In this document: positions 46,523 through 53,594 of the stretch, piece by piece
How positions within the stretch are numbered: the first letter of the stretch is position 1
Layout: the number at the start of each line of letters is the position of its first letter
Assembly: GCA_018970085.1 (NCBI GenBank)
Contig: JAGWXD010000016.1
Location: forward strand, 1-62,107
Length of the DNA stretch: 62,107 nt
Direction: 5' to 3'
From: Cyanobacteria bacterium REEB459
GTDB lineage: Bacteria; Cyanobacteriota; Cyanobacteriia; Phormidesmidales; Phormidesmidaceae
Position numbers and translations under genes: made by a program
The notes under the pieces: generated by a model
The model's database searches: none
What the model saw: only the letters and a program-made list of their open reading frames with translations
Told to the model about the DNA's origin: nothing

Positions 46523-46609
46523 TGAACCTTTGTGGCATCACTATCTCAGCTCGGCTACGCTAGTATTTTCTAAGGTTTTTCTTTCTTGCCCCTTGATTGG
46601 CTCTGGTCC

Positions 46610-47674
46610 ATGCAGCAAACCCACGATCTCCACGTTGTCGAAACCCGACCTTTGGTCAGTCCTGCCTTACTGCACCATGAGTTTCCCCTTACTCCACAAG
46701 CTGCCAGACTGGTCTCTCAGGCTCGCGATCGCATCCGTCATATTCTCTACAACGAAGACCGGCGCCTGCTGGTAATTGTTGGTCCTTGCTCTGTCCACGA
46801 CATTGAGGCAGCCTACGAGTATGGTCAAAAGTTAGTTGAATTGCGCCATGAGCTATCCGGTCAACTGGAAATTTTAATGCGGGTCTACTTTGAAAAACCC
46901 CGTACCAACGTGGGATGGAAGGGTTTAATCAACGATCCCCATCTAGACGGTAGCTACGATATCAATACTGGTTTGCGTCTGGCTCGCAAGCTCCTCCTAG
47001 ACCTAGCCCATTTGGGGTTACCTGCCGCGACCGAACTTCTTGATCCAGTTACTCCCCAGTATATTGCCGACGTGATTGCCTGGACCGCGATCGGGGCGCG
47101 CACCACCGAAAGTCAAACCCACCGGGAAATGGCATCGGGGCTTTCCATGCCCATAGGCTTTAAAAATAGCACTGATGGCAGCTTGCAAGCTGCTATCAAT
47201 GCCATGGTGGCGGCCAGTCAGCCCCACCATTTTTTGGGCATTAACCACCATGGTTTAGCCAGCATTGTTACCACTACGGGTAATCCGGACTGCCACCTGG
47301 TGTTGCGGGGCGGTAAAGATGGCCCTAACTTTAGCGCCGATCATGTGACTAAGGCAGCCGAAGAAATGACCAAACTAAACCTTAATCCTCGGCTGATGGT
47401 TGATTGTAGCCATGCCAATGCCAACAAAGACCATACCCGTCAGGTGCATGTGTTGCAAGATGTGGCAACCCAGGTACAGCAGGGTTCGCGCCATATTCTA
47501 GGGCTGATGATAGAAAGCCATCTGCAAGCGGGCAATCAACCCATTCCTAAAAACTTGCAGGACTTGACCTACGGCCAGAGCATTACCGATGCCTGTGTGG
47601 ATTTTGAGACTACAGCGATCATGTTGCGCCAGTTAGCTAGCGCTGTCGAGCCCTCTCTGCCGCTGACGGTTTAA
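46610..47674 (+). CDS. aroG: 3-deoxy-7-phosphoheptulonate synthase
   Basis: This class I DAHP synthase joins phosphoenolpyruvate and erythrose-4-phosphate in the first shikimate step. Seen: VGPCSVHDIEAAYEYG, MRVYFEKPRTNVGWKGLIND, the metal and substrate segment AIGARTTESQTHREMASGLS, VGFKN-type GFKNSTDGS, and LMVDCSHANANKDH. It belongs to the E. coli AroG/F/H type, usually inhibited by an aromatic amino acid; which one cannot be read here. ATG 46610 is chosen over an upstream TTG; product 354 residues. Confidence 0.95.
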   Translation: MQQTHDLHVVETRPLVSPALLHHEFPLTPQAARLVSQARDRIRHILYNEDRRLLVIVGPCSVHDIEAAYEYGQKLVELRHELSGQLEILMRVYFEKPRTNVGWKGLINDPHLDGSYDINTGLRLARKLLLDLAHLGLPAATELLDPVTPQYIADVIAWTAIGARTTESQTHREMASGLSMPIGFKNSTDGSLQAAINAMVAASQPHHFLGINHHGLASIVTTTGNPDCHLVLRGGKDGPNFSADHVTKAAEEMTKLNLNPRLMVDCSHANANKDHTRQVHVLQDVATQVQQGSRHILGLMIESHLQAGNQPIPKNLQDLTYGQSITDACVDFETTAIMLRQLASAVEPSLPLTV

Positions 47675-47690
47675 GAGATCGAGTCAGGGG

Positions 47691-48332
47691 TTAACCTTTA
47701 GATCGCTCCTGCCACCAGTGAAAGAGCGGCGGAAGGATAGACACTAAAATGATTAAGCCAACGATGGGTAGCAGATAATGATCGACATCGGGAATCAGAC
47801 TGCCTAGAAAAAAACCAGCCAGGGTCAGTCCCACCGTCCAGACTAGGCCACCGATGATGTTGTAGCTCAAAAAGGTGGGATAGTGCATCTTGCCAATGCC
47901 TGCCGTAATCGGTGCAAAGGTCCGAATAATTGGTAAAAAGCGAGCGAGTACTATGGCTTTGCCGCCGTGGAGGTCATAAAAGTGTTGAGCTCGCTTCAGG
48001 TGGTCTTTGTGGAAAAACCGTGAATCTTGCCGATTAAATAATCGTCTACCATACTGATGACCAGTGGTGTAGCCGATGTTGTCGCCAACAATGGCGCCAA
48101 TAGCCGAGCCCGCTATCAGTACCCAAATATTGAAAAGATTTTGGGATGCTAGAAACCCAGCCGTAAATAACAGGCTATCTCCTGGCAGGAAAAATCCTAC
48201 TAACAACCCTGATTCGGCGAACACCATGGCCCATACACCCAGGTATCCTACGGATTTAATTAAGCCAGGCAGGTCAATATGCATAGAAACCACCGGAAAT
48301 GGGGTGAGGAGTCGTGACAGAAGGGTTAGCAT
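47691..48332 (-). CDS. DedA family membrane protein
   Basis: A 213-residue DedA/SNARE-associated protein with the family pattern: FAESGLLVGFFLPGDSLLF, GAIVGDNIGYTTGHQYGRRL, HGGKAIVLARFLPIIRTFAP with the conserved Arg, and GKMHYPTFLSYNIIGGLVW. About five membrane helices and re-entrant loops are expected. DedA proteins act in lipid-carrier recycling and proton-dependent transport in other bacteria; the substrate here is unknown. Converges on aroG and is divergent from the M15 peptidase gene. Confidence 0.9.
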   Translation of the reverse strand: MLTLLSRLLTPFPVVSMHIDLPGLIKSVGYLGVWAMVFAESGLLVGFFLPGDSLLFTAGFLASQNLFNIWVLIAGSAIGAIVGDNIGYTTGHQYGRRLFNRQDSRFFHKDHLKRAQHFYDLHGGKAIVLARFLPIIRTFAPITAGIGKMHYPTFLSYNIIGGLVWTVGLTLAGFFLGSLIPDVDHYLLPIVGLIILVSILPPLFHWWQERSKG

Positions 48333-48453
48333 TTAGTATCTCTTAAATACTGGTTTCCCGATAGGTCATCAGCGAGTGATCCTCTGCTTGGATGGAAAAA
48401 CATTAAGATGGGCAGGTGGGGACAGTAGCCTGCGTTTTTATCGGTACTTTAGG

Positions 48454-48459
48454 TATAAT
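48454..48459 (+). promoter_or_regulatory. consensus -10 box upstream of the M15 peptidase gene
   Basis: TATAAT at 48454-48459 matches the sigma70 -10 consensus fully and lies 57 nt before the start at 48516; no good -35 box is visible. A small AGCAGT/ACTGCT hairpin and a strong ribosome site (AAGGGAGGAG, ending 5 nt before ATG) follow. Confidence 0.5.
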
Positions 48460-48515
48460 TTGCGGTTGCTGGAGCAGTCACTACTGCTGGTTGGCCGACT
48501 AAGGGAGGAGCCATC

Positions 48516-50063
48516 ATGGGGACATGGATCAAGGAAACCGACGAAGCCCTGTATTTAATGCAGGGCGCTAGCTGGATTGCTCGGATTCAGAAGCAGCCCT
48601 CTCCCAGTAATGCCAAGGAGAAGGCTTTCAGCATCGAAGCCATGCGCCAGTGGTTCACTCGAGCCGACGCCCCTCAAGCGATGACGGTTTCCCTTGGGAC
48701 TGGCCAACCCGACCCCCAGCCCGCCAATCAGCCTACTACCGTACCGGTGGTGCCTGACAATGACGGCGGAGCTAATAGTGGTCAGAACCTGACTGGCAAT
48801 ACTAGCGATACTGACATTAATCGCCATGGGGGGATAAAACTTAAGGTCAAAAGTACTACCTACTTTAAGCTCAAACCTCAAATAGCTAACCAACTCCTAG
48901 AAACTGAGAAGGTTTTAGTAGCGGCCGGCAAGGAATTGGCTGTGCAATATTACATTGATGCCGGCCATGGCCATTGGCAGGTTACCCTGTTAGACCCCCT
49001 GGTCGATACAAACAATCGCACCTGGTTTGTCTACACCCCTGATGTAGCTGCGATTACCAATGTCAATCTAACGGTGATTAACGATACTTTGTTTAAGGCT
49101 GCACCCAAGTTGTCGACCCAATTACCTCAAGATCAAAAGGTGTTGGTCAAAACCGGTACTTGCTATAAGCTGTTAAGCAATACTCCAGCCAGTGGAGACC
49201 ACCTGGAAATAGAGTTGGCCGATGCTACCCTCGGTTCTAAGGATGCTAAGCGGTGGTTTGTCTATAGACCAGATGTCAAGGTTGAGGGGCAGCGCCAGAC
49301 CCTACAGGTGACCGGTGACACTATCTTTAAAGCCAGGCCAGTGCAGTCCAGTCAGCTGGCAGATGATGATAAAATTCTGATTAAAAAGGGTACGGTTTTT
49401 TTACTTCACTCCTACACCAATCCTGAGGCTAATCACGTCAAGGTGGCCCTAGCAGGAGCTTTCTTGGGGCCTAAACATCTCACCACCTGGTATGCTTACT
49501 TGCCCGATATGCAAATTTTGGGCACTGAGCTGGCTAATCAACCGAAGGATAATAATTCTGTCCAGCCTGCTAATCCCAGCGATCGCGGTATGGCTCTGGT
49601 GCTGCCGGGTTTTTCGGGTACCTATTACTCTAACGACCCGATTAAACCCGTTAATCAGTATGGAGATCGCGGCAAGTTCACCTGGGGAGAGGCTCTGCAC
49701 GTTAATCGAGCCACAGGCACTTACCGTAAACCAGCCAGTAGTGCTGTTGTCTATGGCATTCTCAGGGTGGCGGATGTATTAGAAGAACTGCGGCGGCTCT
49801 ATGGTGGCAAAGCGATTCGGATTAATTCCTGGTATCGCGATCCCCAAACCAATCAAGCCGTGGGTGGGGCATCCCAATCTCGCCATATGGTTGGAGATGC
49901 AGTCGATTTTGTAGTCCTGGAGGGCTCGGGGTATCTTAACCCCTTCGACGTTTATGCTCGATTAGATATCTGGTGGGGGCATCGGGGCGGATTGGCCAGT
50001 TCTTCTGTATTTACTCATATTGACGTACGGGGCTATAGGGCCCGGTGGCGTTATCTTTATTAA
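48516..50063 (+). CDS. M15 family D,D-peptidase with three tandem repeats
   Basis: The C-terminal domain (about 360-515) is a Peptidase_M15-type zinc enzyme: NSWYRDPQTNQAVGGASQSR, His457 and Asp464 in HMVGDAVDF, and His501 in FTHIDVR. Such enzymes cut peptidoglycan cross-links or D-Ala-D-Ala ends. Before it lie three tandem repeats of about 73 residues (108-178, 184-255, 262-335), each with a TxFK motif and ending in W(F/Y)xYxPD; they may bind the wall or another surface. Residues 60-105 are a Pro/Asn-rich linker. No signal peptide is seen, so export would need another route. The start has a strong Shine-Dalgarno. Confidence 0.82.
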   Translation: MGTWIKETDEALYLMQGASWIARIQKQPSPSNAKEKAFSIEAMRQWFTRADAPQAMTVSLGTGQPDPQPANQPTTVPVVPDNDGGANSGQNLTGNTSDTDINRHGGIKLKVKSTTYFKLKPQIANQLLETEKVLVAAGKELAVQYYIDAGHGHWQVTLLDPLVDTNNRTWFVYTPDVAAITNVNLTVINDTLFKAAPKLSTQLPQDQKVLVKTGTCYKLLSNTPASGDHLEIELADATLGSKDAKRWFVYRPDVKVEGQRQTLQVTGDTIFKARPVQSSQLADDDKILIKKGTVFLLHSYTNPEANHVKVALAGAFLGPKHLTTWYAYLPDMQILGTELANQPKDNNSVQPANPSDRGMALVLPGFSGTYYSNDPIKPVNQYGDRGKFTWGEALHVNRATGTYRKPASSAVVYGILRVADVLEELRRLYGGKAIRINSWYRDPQTNQAVGGASQSRHMVGDAVDFVVLEGSGYLNPFDVYARLDIWWGHRGGLASSSVFTHIDVRGYRARWRYLY

Positions 50064-50185
50064 ATGGTTTTATCTATAACCTTTCCAAGCTGAGGTGTAG
50101 ATAGTTATCGTAGTGAGTCTATTCATGGGGGAATTTAACGCTAAGATTTTTGTGTTGCTTAGACGTTTTCAAGGATGCCCTGATT

Positions 50186-50467
50186 ATGGCTGATTCTGGT
50201 ACTTCCCCCAATAGCGAGTTGATCGACTCATTGCCGCGGGAGGTTAGGGTAGAAAGTTTGCGCAATGCCCTTGAAACCTTACAAATAGCTGATGAGATTG
50301 CCAAAGAGGGTTATTTAATCACCAGTTCTGAACTGGCTGACTTAATGGATGTGAATGCCAGTGCGGTTACCAGTCGCGGTGAAAATTGGTCCTGGCGCAA
50401 CTGGTTGGTGTCCCGGGTACGACGGGAAGGCAATCAAATCCTCTGGCAAATTGAACGTATAGATTAG
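50186..50467 (+). CDS. small DNA-binding-like protein sharing a domain with the 52438 protein
   Basis: A 93-residue protein starting at ATG 50186 (a longer frame begins at 50150). Residues about 42-90 hold GYLITSSELADLMDVNASAV, then RGENWSWRNWLVSRVRREGN and ILWQIERI. The same pattern (GWLLSTSEVAELLDLSQLEV, GFIFRRSGYRKNGEVAWRV) ends the protein at 52438, so it is a shared module of helix-turn-helix type plus a short beta-hairpin. I do not know its function; DNA binding or partner binding are likely. A good terminator follows 15 bp downstream. Confidence 0.65.
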   Translation: MADSGTSPNSELIDSLPREVRVESLRNALETLQIADEIAKEGYLITSSELADLMDVNASAVTSRGENWSWRNWLVSRVRREGNQILWQIERID

Positions 50468-50481
50468 TGTCTTGGTGATTT

Positions 50482-50505
50482 TCGGCAGCATTGCCGATTT
50501 TTTTT
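50482..50505 (+). terminator. Rho-independent terminator
   Basis: A 6-bp stem TCGGCA/TGCCGA with a GCAT loop (50482-50497) is followed by eight T residues (50498-50505). It ends the small gene at 50186. Confidence 0.85.
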
Positions 50506-50573
50506 GAGATTACCTCAGTCCTCAGGGCTGGTTGGGGATGACTGGAAGCAAATGATACCGGTCATGTTCTCCT

Positions 50574-52001
50574 TTGAAACTGTCTCCCGTCTTTCGCAAC
50601 CCCTGGGCTGCTGGCTTTTTAATCGGCTTAATAGTAACTGTAGCCCTTAGCGACTACGGCCGTAGCTTGGCTCCCTTACCGACCTTGACGCCCTTAGTTC
50701 AGGACTCCTTTGTTCGGGTTTATTTTAACCAGAGCCAGGCTGGGGTCTATCGCGATCCTTACCGTCATCTGACTCGTTATGGCGATAATCTGGAACAGGT
50801 GATTATTGATGCCATTGACTCTGCTCAGCATTCTATTGAGGTGGCGGTACAAGAGCTAAATCTGCCTGGCATTGCTGCCGCCCTGGCCCGACGTCATCGT
50901 CAGGGAGTGACGGTGAGAGTGGTACTGGAGCACCGCTATAGTCAGTCTATTTCGCACCGCGGTGGCGATCTCGGCGCCGACTTAAATGACTACGAGCGGA
51001 ACAAAATTCAGGACCTTTACGAGTTTATTGATGAAAATCAGGATGGCCTGCTTAGCCCTGGGGAGCTGGCTACCCGAGATGCCCTGACTATGCTTGATCA
51101 AGCCCATATTGACCGCCTCGATGATCGAGCTGACGGTAGCCAGGGAACGGGTTTAATGCACCATAAGTTTATGGTAGTAGATGGTGAGCGGGTGATTACG
51201 GGCTCCGCTAATTGGACCATGAGCTGTCTGCACGGCGATTTTCTCCAGCCTGACAGTCGCGGTAACGCAAATAACCTGGTGGTGATTCGTAGTTCATCCC
51301 TGGCCCGGGTTTTTCAAAGGGAATTTAACTATCTATGGGGAGATGGACCTGGGGGTCTTGCCGATAGTCGGTTTGGTTTAAACAAACCCTACCGTCCGCC
51401 AGTCATGGTGTCCTTACCGGGGTCGATGATCACGGTGCAGTTCTCCCCTACTGCTGCCAGCCACCCCTGGAGTCAGACTGTCAACGGCCTGGTGGCCAAA
51501 ACCCTGAGGGGTACCCGGCATAGTCTGAGCCTGGCTCTATTTGTTTTTTCTGACTCCGGCTTGAGCCATCACCTATGGCAGTTGGCTCAAGCCGGAGTCA
51601 GGATTCGAGCCTTGATCGATGCCAGTTTTGCCTACCGTAGCTATAGCGAAGCTTTAGATATGTTGGGGCTGGCCTTACCTGACCATCGCTGCCATTGGGA
51701 AGCCAATAACCAGCCCTGGTCCCATGCCCTATCAACCGTCGGTATACCCACCTTGGCCGAAACCGATAAACTGCACCACAAGTTCGCGGTGCTTGATGGC
51801 GAATGGGTCATTACCGGATCCCAAAATTGGAGCCAGGCCGCCAACTACAGCAACGATGAAAACCTACTGGTCATTCATAGTTCTAGGGTGGCCGCCCACT
51901 ACCAGCGAGAGTTTGATCGTCTCTACAGCCAGGCTAGGCTGGGAATTACTCCCGACCTGCAACGAGCGATCGCCCGGCAGAGAAGTCGATGTCATCTATA
52001 A
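50574..52001 (+). CDS. exported phospholipase-D-like protein with an EF-hand insert
   Basis: A 475-residue protein with an N-terminal signal anchor (WAAGFLIGLIVTVALSDYG) and two PLD domains. HKD motifs: H196, K198 and D203 in MHHKFMVVDGE followed by GSANW; and LHHKFAVLDGE followed by GSQNW. Between the strands of the first domain, residues 153-164 form a complete EF-hand calcium loop (DENQDGLLSPGE), so activity may depend on calcium. The fold covers phospholipases, nucleases and transferases; export suggests action in the periplasm or outside. The start is a TTG at 50574 with no strong ribosome site, and is uncertain. The 12-nt repeats begin right after its stop. Confidence 0.8.
   Translation: MKLSPVFRNPWAAGFLIGLIVTVALSDYGRSLAPLPTLTPLVQDSFVRVYFNQSQAGVYRDPYRHLTRYGDNLEQVIIDAIDSAQHSIEVAVQELNLPGIAAALARRHRQGVTVRVVLEHRYSQSISHRGGDLGADLNDYERNKIQDLYEFIDENQDGLLSPGELATRDALTMLDQAHIDRLDDRADGSQGTGLMHHKFMVVDGERVITGSANWTMSCLHGDFLQPDSRGNANNLVVIRSSSLARVFQREFNYLWGDGPGGLADSRFGLNKPYRPPVMVSLPGSMITVQFSPTAASHPWSQTVNGLVAKTLRGTRHSLSLALFVFSDSGLSHHLWQLAQAGVRIRALIDASFAYRSYSEALDMLGLALPDHRCHWEANNQPWSHALSTVGIPTLAETDKLHHKFAVLDGEWVITGSQNWSQAANYSNDENLLVIHSSRVAAHYQREFDRLYSQARLGITPDLQRAIARQRSRCHL
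51551..51600. repeat. perfect 18-bp inverted repeat inside the PLD gene
   Basis: 51551-51568 pairs without mismatch with 51583-51600 across a 14-nt loop, inside the coding sequence of the second PLD domain. The messenger would form a very stable hairpin here. No other copy of these arms was seen in the window. Confidence 0.85.
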
Positions 52002-52090
52002 AGTCCTCAGGACTTTCCTCAGGACTTTCCTGTTTTTGTATAGTTTGTGTATACTATTTTTATTTCCTGAAGACTTTCCGGAGGATAGTT
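52001..52090 (+). promoter_or_regulatory. phased TCCTSAGGA repeats and promoter of the 52091 gene
   Basis: The unit TCCTCAGGACTT occurs twice in tandem (52004-52015, 52016-52027) with a partial third. A -10 box TATACT lies at 52050-52055; the region 17 nt before it (TTCCTG) overlaps the last repeat. Two further units follow at 12-nt phase, TCCTGAAGACTT (52065-52076) and TCCGGAGGA (52077-52085), ending 5 nt before the ATG and overlapping the ribosome site. The layout suggests autoregulation. Confidence 0.7.
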
Positions 52091-52321
52091 ATGCAGTTCC
52101 AGGCGGAGAATGGCTTTGCGGTGAAGGACTTAAGACCGCGCTGCGGGCCAGCCCATAGCGCGGTTTATAAACGCCTGGGGCAGATGGGAATAGTGCCTCG
52201 GCGCCATGGTAGGCATACCTTTGTCACCCTGGCCCAATTAAGGGTCAGGAATGATCTCGATAGTTTTATCAAACAGGGTGGCACGGCTATGGAATTTTTG
52301 AGACGGCGAGGACTGCCGTGA
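52091..52321 (+). CDS. small HTH protein, SAVYKR type
   Basis: A 76-residue protein from ATG 52091; the longer frame upstream runs through the repeat region and is unlikely. It reads as a compact helix-turn-helix: SAVYKRLGQMGIVPRRHGRH with a basic wing, followed by TLAQLRVRNDLDSFIKQGG and MEFLRRRGL. The same series, 50 residues long, begins the protein at 52438, so the two are tandem paralogues. The fold resembles MerR-like or excisionase-like winged HTH proteins. Probably binds the phased repeats before its own gene, an inference from position. Confidence 0.7.
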   Translation: MQFQAENGFAVKDLRPRCGPAHSAVYKRLGQMGIVPRRHGRHTFVTLAQLRVRNDLDSFIKQGGTAMEFLRRRGLP

Positions 52322-52371
52322 TCTGTCTGCTTGTCCCGGAGATCTGCCTGGTCAGATTTGTAGTCAATGCT

Positions 52372-52437
52372 GTCTCCAGAGGAAGAAATTAGGTCATACT
52401 AAGAAGTAATATCCTGAGGATTATCCAGAGGATAATA
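52372..52437 (+). promoter_or_regulatory. promoter and phased repeats of the 52438 gene
   Basis: A -10-like CATACT (52395-52400) is preceded by a TCCAGAGGA unit (52375-52383) that would sit between the -35 and -10 boxes. Then TCCTGAGGATTA (52412-52423) and TCCAGAGGA (52424-52432) follow at 12-nt phase, again ending 5 nt before the ATG. The layout copies that of the upstream paralogue. Confidence 0.65.
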
Positions 52438-53028
52438 ATGAACCCTGGAGAAATAGACCGCTTTCCGGTCAGTCATTTAGAAGGTCGTTATAGTTTGGTG
52501 CGCAGCGCGGTGTACAAGCGCATGGAACAGCTTGGCATCGGGCCTCAGCGGGTGGGTAAGCGGGCCTACATCACTGGTCAACAGTTAGCCCTGATGGATG
52601 ATTTGCATGCCTTTATCAACCAGCAGGGCGGCAGCGCCGCAGAATTTGTCGAGGCCCGCGGTCTAGCCCGATCTCCCCAATCTGCCCAGGGGGGACGCCC
52701 ATCTGCTAAGGGTAAGTCCGGTGGTGCGGAGTTAGTTCCCTTCCCTGCCGATGTGGGCAGCTTGATTAGCGGCATTGTTAGCGAAGTCATCACTCGCCTG
52801 GGGGGCGTACCCCAGGGCGACCCCCTGGGGTACTTTCAAACCTTGGAAACGGCTGTTCAGAAAGGCTGGTTGTTGAGCACCAGCGAAGTTGCTGAACTTC
52901 TCGATCTGAGCCAGCTCGAGGTGGAAGGCTACGGAGACAGCTTTTTTGAAGCAGGCTTCATTTTTCGCAGATCTGGCTATCGTAAAAATGGGGAGGTGGC
53001 CTGGCGAGTGTCTAAGCGCTTGAAATAG
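52438..53028 (+). CDS. two-domain DNA-binding-like protein (SAVYKR HTH plus C-terminal module)
   Basis: A 196-residue protein. Residues 18-76 are the SAVYKR-type helix-turn-helix shared with the 52091 protein (SAVYKRMEQLGIGPQRVGKR, MDDLHAFINQQGGSAAEFVE). Residues 77-100 form a Gly/Ser-rich linker; 105-124 an amphipathic helix; residues 133-196 carry the module shared with the 50186 protein. It therefore links both small families of this region. No known family is recognised; it may be a transcription or DNA-maintenance factor. The upstream repeats suggest self-control. Confidence 0.68.
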   Translation: MNPGEIDRFPVSHLEGRYSLVRSAVYKRMEQLGIGPQRVGKRAYITGQQLALMDDLHAFINQQGGSAAEFVEARGLARSPQSAQGGRPSAKGKSGGAELVPFPADVGSLISGIVSEVITRLGGVPQGDPLGYFQTLETAVQKGWLLSTSEVAELLDLSQLEVEGYGDSFFEAGFIFRRSGYRKNGEVAWRVSKRLK

Positions 53029-53088
53029 GAAAAGTCTTAAAACCCTGCTAATTTACTCTACAATCGGCCATCTATCCGCTACACTAAT

Positions 53089-53115
53089 AAAAAAGCCAGC
53101 GGGTTCAGCGCTGGC
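53089..53115 (-). terminator. minus-strand terminator downstream of the 52438 gene
   Basis: A perfect 7-bp stem GCCAGCG/CGCTGGC (53095-53101 with 53109-53115) is followed on the minus strand by six T residues (53089-53094). For the plus strand the T-run is poor. It would end an RNA made from the minus-strand promoter near 53334. Confidence 0.6.
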
Positions 53116-53149
53116 CTTAATTACACGTGAATGTACAATCAGTTCCTTT

Positions 53150-53184
53150 GGTGATGTTGGTTTTAGCACTGGCATCACCTTTTT
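53150..53184 (+). terminator. plus-strand terminator
   Basis: GGTGATG (53150-53156) pairs with CATCACC (53173-53179) over a 16-nt loop and is followed by five T residues (53180-53184). It may end the 52438 message or a short plus-strand RNA started from a TACACT box at 53079-53084. Confidence 0.55.
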
Positions 53185-53333
53185 GATCGCCGCAGCCAGG
53201 TCTGGTATCTCTGACTAGCAGTGATGCGGGGGTGATGGACTGTTAACCACGCTGGCCTGGAGTTTGCCAGAGGGAGCCTAACCCACCAGTGGAGGTTCTA
53301 TCTCCCCGAGCCCTTCAGTCTTAACGTATTTGC

Positions 53334-53399
53334 AGTATAACATGTCCTGAGGACATTAGTAAGGACATCGATAAAGATCATCAGGATATTCCTGAGGAT
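53334..53399 (-). promoter_or_regulatory. minus-strand promoter with palindromic operator
   Basis: On the minus strand TTACTA (53357-53362 on the plus map) and TATACT (53334-53339) stand exactly 17 nt apart, and the spacer is filled by the 15-nt palindrome ATGTCCTGAGGACAT (53342-53356). A second, imperfect 23-nt palindrome of the same type covers 53377-53399. The predicted transcript would run from about 53327 towards 53089 through a stretch with no known gene; the remaining part up to speA (53400-53594) holds no gene either. Confidence 0.6.
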
Positions 53400-53594
53400 C
53401 TTTGCGCTGAAGATGCGTGTTAGTGCCTTCGGGCAATCCCTCGGATGTCTTGGGCAATCGCCTCTAGTGAAGGCTAAAGTTTCTCCGCTTTGGGTTGTTT
53501 GTCATGGCGGTTTGTTACAATTTGGTCATTCAACATGCAGCCTGGATAGGCATCCAGCCACCTGCACTCCTAGCTGTGTAAAAGGGCATCTTCT

